64,000 nucleotides of DNA from Isoperla grammatica. Lineage: Eukaryota > Arthropoda > Insecta > Plecoptera > Perlodidae. The notes beneath the pieces were generated by a model, which did no database searches, was not told the DNA's origin, and was given only the letters and a program-made list of their open reading frames with translations. The stretch's first letter is position 1, and each line of letters begins with the position of its first letter. Location: NCBI GenBank assembly GCA_945910005.1, contig OX246740.1, positions 52,860,526-52,924,525 of the forward strand. The letters are read 5' to 3'. Positions 44,787 to 56,974 of the stretch are shown here, piece by piece. The translations under genes were made by a program, and so were the position numbers.

Positions 44787-46198
44787 GACCAGGGTGACAT
44801 TCCGGTTTCAGGGGAAAGTCTCCGCCAGTCTGTGTACACATTATCGTGTACGTATTGAATGTATTGAAATTACGTTTCCCGTATAACCTCTATGTTATTG
44901 CATTATTTTGTAGAATTTAGATTGTCGTGATTACAATTTGTCAGTGTGTTTATTTCTATTTTACATTTTGAAATAAATTTAGGTAGATTCAAATCCAGAG
45001 CACGTTCTGCTCTGCAACGTGTCTGTATCACAGCACAAGTGTGTGATTTTTTTTTTTTTTTTTATCAAAGTAGTTTATTATCACATCATACCCCCTGTAA
45101 TTCTCTTTGCATTAATTGCATTATACTACGATTACATTGTTCTACGATATGACTAAAGTTTGCCCTGTATTTGCTTCAAAAGCACTATGCTTGTCCCATA
45201 ATGCAATGTTTTTTATTTCAGGTACTTATATACTTTTTAAATGCAAACTAATTCATTTCATTTAATTCATTTCATATAATATACCCCAAATTGTCGTAGT
45301 CAGTGAAATTTGTCAAAAAAATGTAATTTTTAACTTGCTGTTCCACCACACGAAAGTACTAAAGAACACATCGTATATTTATTTACTAACATCTTTGCAC
45401 CTGCCTTGCCTGTATGTATGACACTCGGCTATTTGTATTGCTGTTTATAAATACATAATCATAATAGATACATACAAACCAGCCATCAGTGTCTTCTTGT
45501 AATTATGTAGAATATTGATTACCTTATAAATACTAAATGTATTCGAAATCCTGACATGTAACGAGCTTTGCTTCTTACACTGGTTTCCGTTTCCGGTTAC
45601 CGAAACGAAAAGCGCGGTTTCATACAAAAGAAAAGAAAAGAAGATAACATTCATTTTCCAATGCACAACGACTTCAACATTTATCACGTTGACGTGGGAG
45701 TTCTTTTCGAACTACCGGAATATCACAGGTTCCATTTCATTCATGAACTACATAACTAAAAGCAGGTATGTTACACTTTTACAGGTTGTACAGCGAAAAA
45801 CCACCGATCCGAGGGGCTGACTATATTATTATTATTATTGGGGGGTTTATATTGCCTTAAAACGACTTCAAAGTATGTGAATCACAACACAACACAAAAC
45901 AGGAAGTAAACTTGACCAACCGTCGCCAAACTCAAAGAAACTTTCTCATATTTCCCATGACGACAAGTTTGCAACAAGAATCCGATATCATAGCAACATG
46001 GCACATTCGATGCGGTCAAAAAAACATTGTCCCCTTTGTGACAACTTCCTGTTAGCAGCCCAGGTGTTGAGAAAACTACGGCACAAACAGGAATGTCTTT
46101 CTTGCGCGCGTTAAGAATGGGGGCGGTTTTTAAACGTTTTTGTCGCCCCTCGCACCCCCGGACAAAGCAAATCATATCCTTGTTACCATTCTACAATA

Positions 46199-46252
46199 AT
46201 GGCAGCGGATAAATGGGGCCGTATTCGGCTGCGCGCGCACGCTGTGACCATG
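46199..46252 (+). CDS. Candidate first coding exon, unknown gene
   Basis: ATG at 46199 in the context ACAATAATGG opens 18 codons, MAADKWGRIRLRAHAVTM, ending exactly at a strong donor GTAAGA in phase 0. The exon is GC/CpG-rich (CGGCTGCGCGCGCACGC) in AT-rich surroundings, like a promoter-proximal exon. No following exon is identified to 64 kb and no family is recognised. Confidence 0.35.
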
Positions 46253-47435
46253 GTAAGAACTAGCCTGGCTTCGTTTGTCGGTATAGTACAGGTTTGTAAT
46301 AAAGATCGTCTGCTTGGGGAATTAAATTGAAATAGTTGATAGCTAGGTAATATATTTCACGAAAATGTTCCCCGCTGTAGGGTTTGTTTATCTAGTAATT
46401 ATTTTCTTTTTTATTTATGGTCTATAAACTTGGTTTTAAGTTAACGATGTAAACAATCGGGTAATTAAAAGAAAATGTAATTAGGCCTATGACGGTTATA
46501 CGAATAGCTCACATCAGATCAGGTGTAGCTTTTCCCACGAGCTGTAAGAGTAGGTACAAGCAATTAGTAACAGAGAACTATCAAAAAGACGACGGTAAAT
46601 ACACTTTAAAAAAATATAAACAATTATTGGGTGGTAAAAAAAAAAAAATCAACTTGCCACGCAATTAAAATAAAACTAATTAAAATTAATTTGTTCGCAA
46701 CTTAATTATCACAACACAAAATTCCACAGGCTTTAATCAGGAGATTTAATAGATAATCAAACAGTTTCTTTGCCCTTTTCCACTCACATGAATACTGATT
46801 CTGCCAAATTACCCCTCATAAAGATGTTATAATTATACAAGTTTTATTTCCATGCAGCAATATATTCTGCAATTTGTTATGACGGTACCCCACTATAGAA
46901 GTAAAAAATTATAATAATGCCAATATTTTAAAGTGTTTTCCTAAAAATACAAAAACAAAAAAAGATCAGTGTCTTGGTGAGAGACAATCGAAGCGCGGGG
47001 GGATTTCTTTGCAAATTGTATGAGCTATAATCCATTTAAATATAGTAAAATTGACAAAAGTGCAATATTTTTTTAAAAAATATTAATTAGTTTCATTACT
47101 GAATTGGATATAATTAAATAAATAATCCAGTCACTATTACCATAGTGAAGTTGAACATAATAACACTCCGCCCTTTACTTGGGTACAAAGATTGTTAATT
47201 TACAATTTTTCAAGTCTTATTTCGTGTCATCAATCAGTGTTTACATTAATCTACCCAGTTGTTACATAGTGTAGAATTCTTGTGACATCGATAAATTATA
47301 ATCACTATTCTAGTATGACGACTGAAATTAACAGATTTATGAATATGATAATGACATAAATGTAAACGGTGACTTTGGAGCCTCCAAACACATGACAAAT
47401 TAATTAAAACGGAAACATAGTAGAACAGGTAAAAC
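46253..47435. other. AT-rich sequence, no gene recognised
   Basis: It could be the first intron of the candidate gene at 46199. A fragment GTAAACGGTGACTTTGGAGC near 47362 matches part of the SINE body. No exon is visible. Confidence 0.4.
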
Positions 47436-47515
47436 GTTATAAGAACCTAGTAATTGGACTGTACACTGTTGTGTACAAGGAACAGTGTACAGTCCAATTA
47501 CTAGGTTCTTATAAC
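47436..47515. repeat. Perfect 35-bp hairpin with 10-nt loop
   Basis: GTTATAAGAACCTAGTAATT with GGACTGTACACTGTT (47436-47470) and its exact complement (47481-47515) flank GTGTACAAGG. It interrupts SINE-like sequence (GGTGACTTTGGAGCCTCCAA before, GTGTCCCCCACTAAATATCA after). ACATGACAAATT occurs on both sides (about 47389 and 47514), suggesting a local duplication. Confidence 0.95.
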
Positions 47516-47611
47516 ATGACAAATTGTATAGTGTCCCCCACTAAATATCAGTTGTTGTAACTGATTGGTAAATACGGATGTATTTATGTTTACTTACAGC
47601 GTTTCTCACCA

Positions 47612-48243
47612 CAAGGCTCTTAGCTTGCTCGCAGTATACCTTCAGACGTGTAATCACGGCTTGTAACCCACCTAGGGTGGCTGATACGCGATACAAAGAC
47701 GGGGTGTGAAATAGACAAGGCTCTTAGCTTGCCCGCAGTATACCTTCAGACGTGTAATCACGGCTTGTAACCCACCTAGGGTGGCTGACACGTGATACAA
47801 AGACGGGGTGTGAAATAGACAAGGCTCTTAGCTTGCCCGCAGTATAGCTGTAGACTTGTAATCACGGCTTGTAACCCACCTAGGGTGGCTGACACGTGAT
47901 ACAAAGACGGGGTGTGAAATAGACAAGGCTCTTAGCTTGCCCGCAGTATAGCTGTAGACTTGTAATCACGGCTTGTAACCCACCTAGGGTGGCTGATACG
48001 TGATACAAAGACGGGGTGTGAAATAGACAAGGCACCTAGCTTGCCCGCAGTATAGCTGTAGACGTGTAATCACGGCTTGTAACCCACCTAGGGTGGCTGA
48101 TACGTGATACAAAGACGGGGTGTGAAATAGACAAGGCTCTTAGCTTGCCTGCAGTATAGCTGTAGACGTGTAATCACGGCTTGTAACCCACCTAGGGGGG
48201 CTGATACGCGATACAAAGACGGGGTGTGAAATAGACAAGGCTA
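47612..48243 (+). repeat. 104-bp minisatellite, 6 copies
   Basis: Units start at 47612, 47716, 47820, 47924, 48028 and 48132 with CAAGGCTCTTAGCTTGCCCG and contain GTAATCACGGCTTGTAACCC and ACAAAGACGGGGTGTGAAAT. Copies are more than 95 percent alike. Confidence 0.95.
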
Positions 48244-49045
48244 AGTAGCGGTGGCGCGTAACTAATACGGGCTTCTTTATATGCCACAACACAAAGCGAC
48301 ACCCTATAGGCCAGGGCTCCATTCCCGGTGGGTCGGGGCTCCATGCCCAGCTGTGTACACATGCAATGCAATCCCACTGCTTGTCGGTTTACAGCAGCCC
48401 AGAATAATTTAGTATTTAGCGTTCCCTGAATCGAATTACCTATTTACTAAATCATATTGTACTGTAGTGTCTATGATTTTCCTACTACGAAGTGAAGTAG
48501 TTATTTATTTATACTACTACTTCATATTTGTTTTGTTTGGCCTTACGAATATAAATATTAGAAGCCAATCTCTAGATCCTTGACAAATGCATTTCTCGCG
48601 TGATATTTTCAGAACCCTGAGTGTGTACACTGTAGTGAATGTGTACTGTGTGATACATAAGTAAATAAAATAAATAAAGTAAAATAGTATGGCATGAAAA
48701 TTAGTACATTATTTATTGTCTACCTACTCAGTTACAAATGAACTGATTTCCCGTCAGAGAATTGATCAAATTTAAAAGGTAGGACTATTCTTGAAATAAT
48801 TATTTGAAAATAGAGTAATACATCCGATTCAAGTAGTCTCCATCAAACTGACAAAAGATGGTTGAATATTGTCACTTATTATCGTTCGTCGTTCTACCAC
48901 CAGAGGTCAGTCATATTCGTTTGTGACGACGTGAAGCCTCGCGTATGTCCAACCAATCCGCATCAACCCTGCATTTACTCGGCTTTCGCACGAACGAAAA
49001 GAACCGTAATCCGTCCTATCCACATAGGGCTTGATTCACTTTACC
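48244..49045. other. Intergenic; no gene recognised
   Basis: CCAGGGCTCCATTCCCGGTG and GGTCGGGGCTCCATGCCCAG form a small imperfect direct repeat near 48312. TACCTACTCAGTTACAAATG near 48721 resembles the SINE tail. Confidence 0.4.
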
Positions 49046-49066
49046 CCCCCCCCCCCCCCCCCCCCA
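49046..49066 (+). repeat. Poly(C) tract
   Basis: About twenty-one consecutive C, the longest plain run in the window. From here to about 51990 I see no gene, RNA or element that can be supported; frames are short and unconserved. Confidence 0.9.
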
Positions 49067-51994
49067 CAGATATCTCTGGATCCCTTCTTATTGAACACTT
49101 CAGCCGCGAAGCTCGGCTAGCTCAAACGAGAAAAACCACCCGCTCAACATTTAGAAATATATGTTTTGGGTTGGTCTCGTAGTGCACGACTCGGCATAAA
49201 AAACAATTCACTTTTAAAATCCAGAAAGAAGTATAAAGGAAGTTCTCACATATCGAGTTTCAGCTATATCCGCCGAGGTAGTTTTTGTCGTTCGTAAGCT
49301 TCGATCAAAGTTTTGAGACCCCCAGTTCGTTAGGTCTTCTGCGTCTAAATCCCCTAGCGGTGAATCGTCGAACTCCAAACCCCTGCCAGAGTGTACGAGC
49401 TCTACTAGCGGAGATTTAACGGAACTTACGTACAAATCGTTTTATACAACTTAAGATTTCACCCTAAAGAACTTTCAACTCAAGAATAGACACTGAAACT
49501 AACTTCTCTACTGTATCATTTATGATAAAATATGCGGTGGATATTTTTTAATCTAAATCCAATCTATGAATTACTTCTAGGTTTGTAAACATAGTCGACG
49601 CTTTCGATGCCAGCACACATTGTTGTTCGGGATTTCGTGTTTGTATATGGAAAATAACATACATAAACAATTTACCGTTGAAAGTAGGGAAAATAATTCT
49701 GAATTTTGCATTCATTCTTGATTTCTGATTCATTCTGATGTTGATGAATTCTTCAATTCTTGAATCCTGCATGAATTCGTATACTTCTTCATTCAATACC
49801 ACAATATACAGTCAATATAACAACTAAACATACAGGCAGAATTCATTTCAAGACTACAATAAAGAGTTAGAGAATAGGGCCAGTGCGTTCGACCCAGGTA
49901 ACTGAAACACCTATGGAGATAACGCAATATATCTAGACCAAGGCAGGGAGTGGAGTTGTCACAGACTCATGTAGGCCCAGGGCAAACTACGCTCATCCGA
50001 GTATCCGTGTATGCAAATCACCATGGCAACGCGTTGGTATTGTACACCCTATGACGTCATCATTTGCATCGCGATGCATCACGGATAATGGACCATTACT
50101 CGCTAGTCTCGAACAATCGTTCGTCCGTTCGACCTTTAATTAATTCGTTCATTTCATATGCAAACGATCCGGGCGGCCGGGCGTGATGGTTTGAATATAG
50201 AGGGCGCGAGCGACGCCAGACGTGGTGTGTACTGTCACTTGCATCACTTGCATCACTCACTCAATCAGTGTCACCGGTTGTCACTTGCATCACATCAATA
50301 TCACTCATCAATCAGTGACATAGTCGTACGTACAATCGTACAACGATCGGAATCGCAATCGTAGAAATATTAACACGTTTTCCCATTACTATCCGGGTTT
50401 ACGACATTACGAAAAACAATATTCATTTCAATTCACTTAAAACTTCAGGTTAGAAAACTTATAAACACTTTATAGACTAGACTAGTGATATTTGAATATA
50501 GTTGTAGGTATTTTATTATGATACCCACGGTTAGAATAACTGCGGTCTTTACGGGAACAAATGAATACAAATTCTCAACATGTAACATGTTTTGAATAAT
50601 TTCGAACATTTCTAGACGGCAGTTCACTTTACCATCGTAGAACAAATGAGGCGGCGCTTGTCATAACAACAAGTAGGTTTATACCTTATGAAGACAGCTT
50701 CTGTCTTGTGAATAAAATATTTAATTTTAAACTCTTTGGTTTGCTCTCCAAAGAACTTACCATTTCCGGATGCCGACGTTGCAAAGTATGACGGTCATAC
50801 TCATAGCAATATAAAGCTACGAGATGCCCTCGACGTTTCCTGGCGAATATATATATATGTATACACCGTCATCTCTTTTCTTATTCAAAATATATTCTGT
50901 CATGAGAAACACAACATTTTATCTAGGTCAAGACATTTGTTTGTTCCTTGTTACAACAAAGGACATGAAGCTTTATTGCTGTCGTCCGAGTACGAAGGAA
51001 GTGTCATATATACATGCACGGTTGGGGCGCAACTATGTCCAATAATATGATCACTCAGCAATGCAAAGAAAACACGAGTATATCCATCTGGTTTGTAGAT
51101 AAACGTATGATGTAAGTAGACCATGGATGGTTTTTTAGTTTTTTCTACCTAGTTATAATTGCGTTGCGTGTGTTGTTACAGGGCCTGTGCGGCACGTTTC
51201 AAGTTTTAAGAAGACTGTTACATGATTTAATGTAGTGATTATAGCCGAGACTGTATCTCAATGTTTTAGTTGAATTAGAAAATTCTAACACCGTTTATAG
51301 TATAGAACACGGTTATTCAACTAAGTTTAATAACTTTACTTCTGATTGGCCTCAGCACACTTAACAGTGCGAATATATTATGGTGTTGCACAGATTTGAT
51401 TACATTGAATTCCGTCAACAAACAACAATATGATTTTACTTTTTAAATTCTTACTCATAGCAAATACCTTAGTAAACAACCTCTTATAGGTAAAACAATA
51501 ATGAACACCGATTCATCAAGCTCCTGGTTTGAGTAATGGGTTCCCACAGGAAGCGATGTATAAAGCAAAACAAACAACCGGAAGATTTGCTTATTTAGCC
51601 TTCGGATGAAGGAAGAGGTTGATTATTGCCGTTTCTTTTTCTTCTTTGATATTTCCCCTTTGTTATATAAGACTCGCTTCCTCCCATTATGTATTGTGAG
51701 TTGCATGACGGGTAAAATGTTTGGCTCTAGACAGTTGGTAGCAGTCATTCTCACACCGAGACCAATCACTGGTTATAAATATACAATAACAATCCAACAA
51801 CAATCGTCGTTATAAATTAGTTAAATTTTGGTAACACTGTTTTTAATAGACTAATTTTGATTATCTAAACAATAGCGTTAAACTATAGAGTTCTTAACGA
51901 ACTGTTACCCTATAACCACTTCTTTGACGAACGATCGAAAAGTAGGCTAATCCTCCGACACAGAATCTCGTAAGTTCATATATTCGCAAGCAAC

Positions 51995-52160
51995 CTATAC
52001 AGGTGGCTCAGCGCGAGACTCCAATTCGGGAGGTCGCCGGTTCGATACGAGTAACGGGCAATCCTCATCTGGAGGTTTTCTTTAGTCACAAGGCGAACAC
52101 TGAGGTAGTCATACTAACAGCCCTTGGAGGTTCCTATCCAACTATCCTAGCAATGGAATA
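51995..52160 (+). mobile_element. tRNA-derived SINE-like sequence
   Basis: GTGGCTCAGCGCGAGACTCC carries an A-box-like GTGGCTCAGCG, and 30 bases on GTCGCCGGTTCGATACGAG carries a B-box-like GGTTCGATAC. The following sequence is unlike the SINE at 32.3 kb, so this would be a different family. No other copy lies in the window. Confidence 0.45.
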
Positions 52161-52311
52161 TATCTATAGTTAGAGGATGGTATAGCCATGATGTGCCCTC
52201 TACAGCGGGGATTCAAACGAACATTACATATTCGCAATACACATATCAACGGGTTAACAAACCTGTCCCCCCACCCCACACACATAAAATGGCGTCTATG
52301 ATAAATAAAAA

Positions 52312-52315
<4 letters not shown>

Positions 52316-52344
<29 letters not shown>
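52316..52344 (+). repeat. (GT)n microsatellite
   Basis: About fourteen GT dinucleotides. Confidence 0.95.
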
Positions 52345-52346
<2 letters not shown>

Positions 52347-52538
52347 TTCCTGCTTGTTTGCGAGGCTAATGACGGCCCACATGCTTGGGTGGCTCTCTGT
52401 GAGGTGTGTTCACCACGCTCCACTAGGCACGTCCGCATAACACGGGCGTTATGTATCATGTGAGCAACACTCGGTGCCATGCGGGCTGTAACCTCACAAC
52501 AGACATATCAAGCAAGGGTAGTGACGAGGACATCGTCT

Positions 52539-52937
52539 TTATAGGGCACTAGCAACACCAAAAGACAAAAATGAAACAAATGAATTGAATCGATGGACAA
52601 ACAACAAGCTGTCAAAAAATAATTTCTTCTGATTTTGGAAAACAAAACAAAAAACAAACAAATACACATACAAAACTTTCACTTAGTCGTTGTCAATCAT
52701 TAAAAGTTTTAAATGGCGAGCAGTTACTATTGCTACACTTGTTTTTATTTCTATGGTTGCAATTTTATTATTTTGACAGCTGATGGTTTGTCCATCAGTT
52801 CAATTAATTTGTTCCATTAAATAAATAAATAAATTCACATTTAGAGTCTACCCACTCAGTAACTAAACTGATTTGCAGTGGGGGACTTTAATTGAAAGTG
52901 ACTGAACCAACCCTTCGGTGTTGCTAGTGCCCTATAG
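52539..52937. repeat. Foldback with TATAGGGCACTAGCAACACC arms
   Basis: TTATAGGGCACTAGCAACAC at 52539 is the complement of GGTGTTGCTAGTGCCCTATA at 52917-52936. Inner sequence also pairs (GATGGACAAAC...AGCTGTCAAAA against TTTTGACAGCTGATGGTTTG). A SINE tail piece (TTCACATTTAGAGTCTACCC) is embedded at about 52832-52915. Confidence 0.8.
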
Positions 52938-52940
52938 TTA

Positions 52941-53087
52941 GGTCCAGTCTTACAATGTCCCAATAACTATTTATTCGTCGAATAGCTTGTTGTCTCCATG
53001 GCAACGACCAATCAAAACTCTTGAAATCCTCCAAATAGCTTAATTGCTACAAATAACTTTCTTATTAGGAGATTGTAAGACCGGTCC
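52941..53087 (-). mobile_element. 147-bp Harbinger-like MITE, copy 3 (inverted)
   Basis: GGTCCAGTCTTACAATGTCC to GTAAGACCGGTCC, the complement of the copies at 4750 and 22304 and the same length. Flanks TTA and TGA suggest a mutated 3-bp duplication. Confidence 0.75.
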
Positions 53088-53364
53088 TGAGTATTTAGTA
53101 TTGTTATTTATTGTTTTATGACGTATACTCGACAGCTAGGTCATGTGACGTCAGCCGAGTCATATTCTACGTCACACATCGCCGCGGTGTCGTCATCATA
53201 AGGGGAATCCAGTTGGTGGATTTTCAAGTCGCAAAGAGGGCCGGCAAGAATGAGAATGCATGAGACGCGAACAAATTCATCAAGACTTTTATGAATGAGC
53301 TAAGGAATTATTAAGGATATGCACGAGGGCCCTTTTTGCGGGCACCAATCACTATCAGTAAATA

Positions 53365-53700
53365 AATGAAAAAAAAAAATCCACATTTACAGTCTACCCA
53401 CTCAGTAATGAAACTGATTTTCAGTGGGAGACTTTAATTTAAAGCGACTAAACCAACCCTGTAGTCTCCGAACACCATCGACGAGTGAGCGATAACCAAT
53501 CAAAGGTTGATATTTCAAATACGAAACATATGAATCAGTGATTGGACAGTGCGAAAACCTGCGGACAAGTGTCATAATCAACAAGGCCAATTCAAAACAA
53601 CTTCGAATTTATTGAGTGCTTCGTTGCTAGGACGGCTCCAAAGTCACCGTTTACTTCTTATTCCTAAGACAAGAAGTAATGGAACTGAATTCTAGTAGAG
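53365..53700 (-). mobile_element. SINE, 5'-truncated, minus strand
   Basis: The complement of the 12605-12890 SINE and of the 32.3-kb copy, with a tail at 53365 (A-rich), CTGATTTTCAGTGGG and a body up to GAACTGAATTC. The tRNA-like head is absent. Confidence 0.8.
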
Positions 53701-53796
53701 GACCCAGCTCGTGAGTTCCAACATGTAAATGGGCAAAATTTGTACTAAAATGTTCGGATATGTCCCACTATATTTGTTCGTTATCTGTTGTGGTTA

Positions 53797-53815
53797 AGGG
53801 GGGGGGGGGGGGGGA
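53797..53815 (+). repeat. Poly(G) tract
   Basis: About eighteen consecutive G. The surrounding 53701-54476 holds no recognised gene. Confidence 0.9.
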
Positions 53816-54476
53816 GGTGAGGGAAAAGAGCGGTTTAGGACGGCGGAGATCAATCTTGGGCATATTCTGTTACTTATAAAGGGTAGTTATTGTCAGATGT
53901 TACGCTGCACAGGTCAACTGTCCGAGACATGGATGCAATCATTTCACTATCTCCGACAACAGCGACCACGTTGTGGCGCATGCGTACACCCACCCCCCTA
54001 TTGGCTAATGACTCCAGTGTCACGTGACGCGAACACCTAATGATGCGGAGGGCGATCTCGTTGTGAATAGTTAATCAAACGGCCGCCACAGTTCCGGAGA
54101 GCGCTAGTGTCACGAAGATCCGGCCGAATATTAATTTAAATTATCACAACAATAATAGATAGCCTCATATAGTCTGTCATTTATAGGCGCCAATTAAATC
54201 TGCTATTCGAAGCCCGAGCGAGTCGTAAATCCATACTGATAATTATACAGTTTCCCTTCACTTGTAGGGTATCTTACAAAGAAGAAAGAATAACATGGAA
54301 AGTAATTGCTTTAATTTTCGAAATTAAGTTTATATGGAAAATATTTAATTGCAACGTCGTCCATTCATCATTGATAGCGTTAACCTTATAAACTAATATT
54401 TTATGCTTGATGGAGTAAACATCGACCTTATAACATAGAACGAGCGGTATGAAGCGAATGCTGTCGGAAAAAAGGC

Positions 54477-55635
54477 AGTTGTCGCGGGTCAACTCACAGC
54501 CTGCTAGACTAGAAACGGGGATGAGAGAGTAATAATGTACAGGAACTAAGATGGGCTAAGCTAAGGTGAGATGCTAAGTACGTTACTTAAGTACAAGGCT
54601 GAGGTACCCGAAGACAGCCTTGAGCGAGGGCACTTGTCGCGGGTAACACAGAACTCACAGCCTACTGGACTAGAGTCGGGGGTGAGAGTGAAATAATGTA
54701 CAGGAACTAAGCTGGGCTAAGCTAAGGTGAGATGCTAAGTACGTTACTTAAGTACAAGGCTGAGGTACCCGAAGACAGCCTTGAGCGAGGGCACTTGTCG
54801 CGGGTAACACAGAACTCACAGCTTACTGGACTAGAGTCGGGGGTGAGAGTGAAATAATGTACAGGAACTAAGCTGGGCTAAGCTAAGGTGAGATGCTAAG
54901 TACGTTACTTAAGTACAAGGCTGAGGTACCCGAAGACAGCCTTGAGCGAGGGCACTTGTCGCGGGTAACACAGAACTCACAGCCTACTGGACTAGAAACG
55001 GGGATGAGAGAGTAATAATGTACAGGAACTAAGATGGGCTAAGCTAAGGTGAGATGCTAAGTACGTTACTTAAGTACAAGGCTGAGGTACCCGAAGACAG
55101 CCTTGAGCGAGGGCACTTGTCGCGGGTAACACAGAACTCACAGCTTACTGGACTAGAGTCGGGGGTGAGAGTGAAATAATGTACAGGAACTAAGCTGGGC
55201 TAAGCTAAGGTGAGATGCTAAGTACGTTACTTAAGTACAAGGCTGAGGTACCCGAAGACAGCCTTGAGCGAGGGCACTTGTCGCGGGTAACACAGAACTC
55301 ACAGCCTACTGGACTAGAGTCGGGGGTGAGAGTGAAATAATGTACAGGAACTAAGCTGGGCTAAGCTAAGGTGAGATGCTAAGTACGTTACTTAAGTACA
55401 ATGCTGAGGTACCCGAAGACAGCCTTGAGCGAGGGCACTTGTCGCGGGTAACACAGAACTCACAGCCTACTGGACTAGAGTCGGGGGTGAGAGTGAAATA
55501 ATGTACAGGAACTAAGCTGGGCTAAGCTAAGGTGAGATGCTAAGTACGTTACTTAAGTACAAGGCTGAGGTACCCGAAGACAGCCTTGAGCGAAGGCAGT
55601 TGTCGCGGGTAACACAGAACTCACAGACCCCCCGG
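54477..55635 (+). repeat. 161-bp minisatellite, about 7 copies
   Basis: CACTTGTCGCGGGTAACACA recurs at 54631, 54792, 54953 and 55114, a strict 161-bp period, through about 55620. The unit contains ACTGGACTAGAGTCGGGGGT, CTGGGCTAAGCTAAGGTGAG, and GTACGTTACTTAAGTAC. Variant units (ACTAGAAACGGGGATGAGAG) alternate with the main form, hinting at higher-order structure. Confidence 0.95.
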
Positions 55636-56440
55636 GTAGACCCGTGGCCGGGGGTGCGCGAGACAAACAATGTGTCTAAACGACGACAGGAACTACGCGC
55701 GGGTCTAACCTCACGGATATATTTCAAATGTGAAATGGGATATGCGGACACAAATCGTTGCGCCAGCCATACCAAACACATGAACGGCACCATTTCACGC
55801 GACACCCAGTGGGATGAAGGTGAATTATATAACTTATACAGCGTCTTGACGGTGTTATGCCCGTTAGGGGTAGCCACGTCCACCCACCAACACATTCCTC
55901 TCTCGCAGCAACACTAAGACAAAAACAAACAATATTTACCTAAGAGGTATAATATGTTAATTAAGGGTCACGAGTAAATGTTTTGAAAAACTTGTTTTTT
56001 GTTTGTTCTTTTGAAAAACTTTGTTACGTCCTGATTACGAGTCAGGGAATCCAGTTGGGGTAGACTAGTGAGGTGGTGAAGGGGGTGAGGGGTGGCCGCG
56101 TGGGGGGCATTCAGGTTGCAATGATTTCTGTTGTTTTGCGTCTCTTTTATTGCAATAATGCTATATTCGAGACGATGAGGGGTGATCTATATAGATGAAG
56201 ACGAAGGACAAATTACAAAAGCCTTTAAATACCGATGCGGGATTCGAGCCCACGGTCATGTGTGTGACTATGACTGTGACCCACAGTTTAGTTTGGCTCG
56301 TACAGTATCTATCGTTGATGGATGATTTTCAGAATGGATCTAGTAAGCCGTGATTTGCTCTATCTAAGCATGGATTTATACAACTGCATGATCTAAGAGT
56401 CCTTGATAAAAGCCCGGTATTACAACGCCCGGCTAAATGT
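55636..56440. other. No gene assigned
   Basis: Long frames exist on both strands (126 aa plus, 122 aa minus at about 55530-55917) but begin inside the minisatellite and show no domain. CGGGATTCGAGCCCACGG near 56240 resembles a tRNA T-arm and may be a SINE remnant. Confidence 0.35.
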
Positions 56441-56442
56441 TT

Positions 56443-56528
56443 TATACCACCGCTAACTTGTTTTCTCCTTTGAAACCACGCTTCTGATTGGCGGTTGCCA
56501 TGGAGAAAACAAGTTAGCGGTGGTTTAA
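56443..56528. mobile_element. Short palindromic MITE
   Basis: ACCACCGCTAACTTGTTTTC followed by TCC and its complement GGAGAAAACAAGTTAGCGGT make about 24-bp arms around a core GATTGGCGGTTGCCATGG. The same core occurs inside the 147-bp MITEs and near 7935, so this may be a related or solo-end element. Confidence 0.75.
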
Positions 56529-56974
56529 GGTGTATTTTTCACTGTTGTGCATTGTTATCATTGCAGATCTAGAGGGCCGTGATTAGCTGAAATTTCGAGT
56601 TCTATCTGACGTTTATCCGCATACTCCACCTTGTTGACAGGGGGACTGGAGTTCGAGCCCCACGGAACATCATTCTACCGGAGCAAAGAGAGCGGGACGG
56701 AAAGTGTGTGCTGCTACGCATGCTGCCCCTGCGTGCCCGCAACACGCACCACACCACACCACACAGCACCGCACAGCACCACACGGAGGTCAAAGGTCTG
56801 ACCAGTCGGCCCACCTGGCTAGCGAGACTTGGGCCAATCAACCGCACTGATTTATCACCCGCCAGGGATGGGAACACAAATTGTTATATTATGGTTTATT
56901 GAGGAGGGTATTTAAATTGATACTTCACGTATGGGTTTAAAACAATCGTTACGGGAGTGTGTTTCAAGGCTGCA

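Noticed and set aside
55527..55917. 122-126-aa frames on both strands
   Set aside because: They begin within the 161-bp array, overlap each other on opposite strands and show no domain; no decision possible without transcripts.
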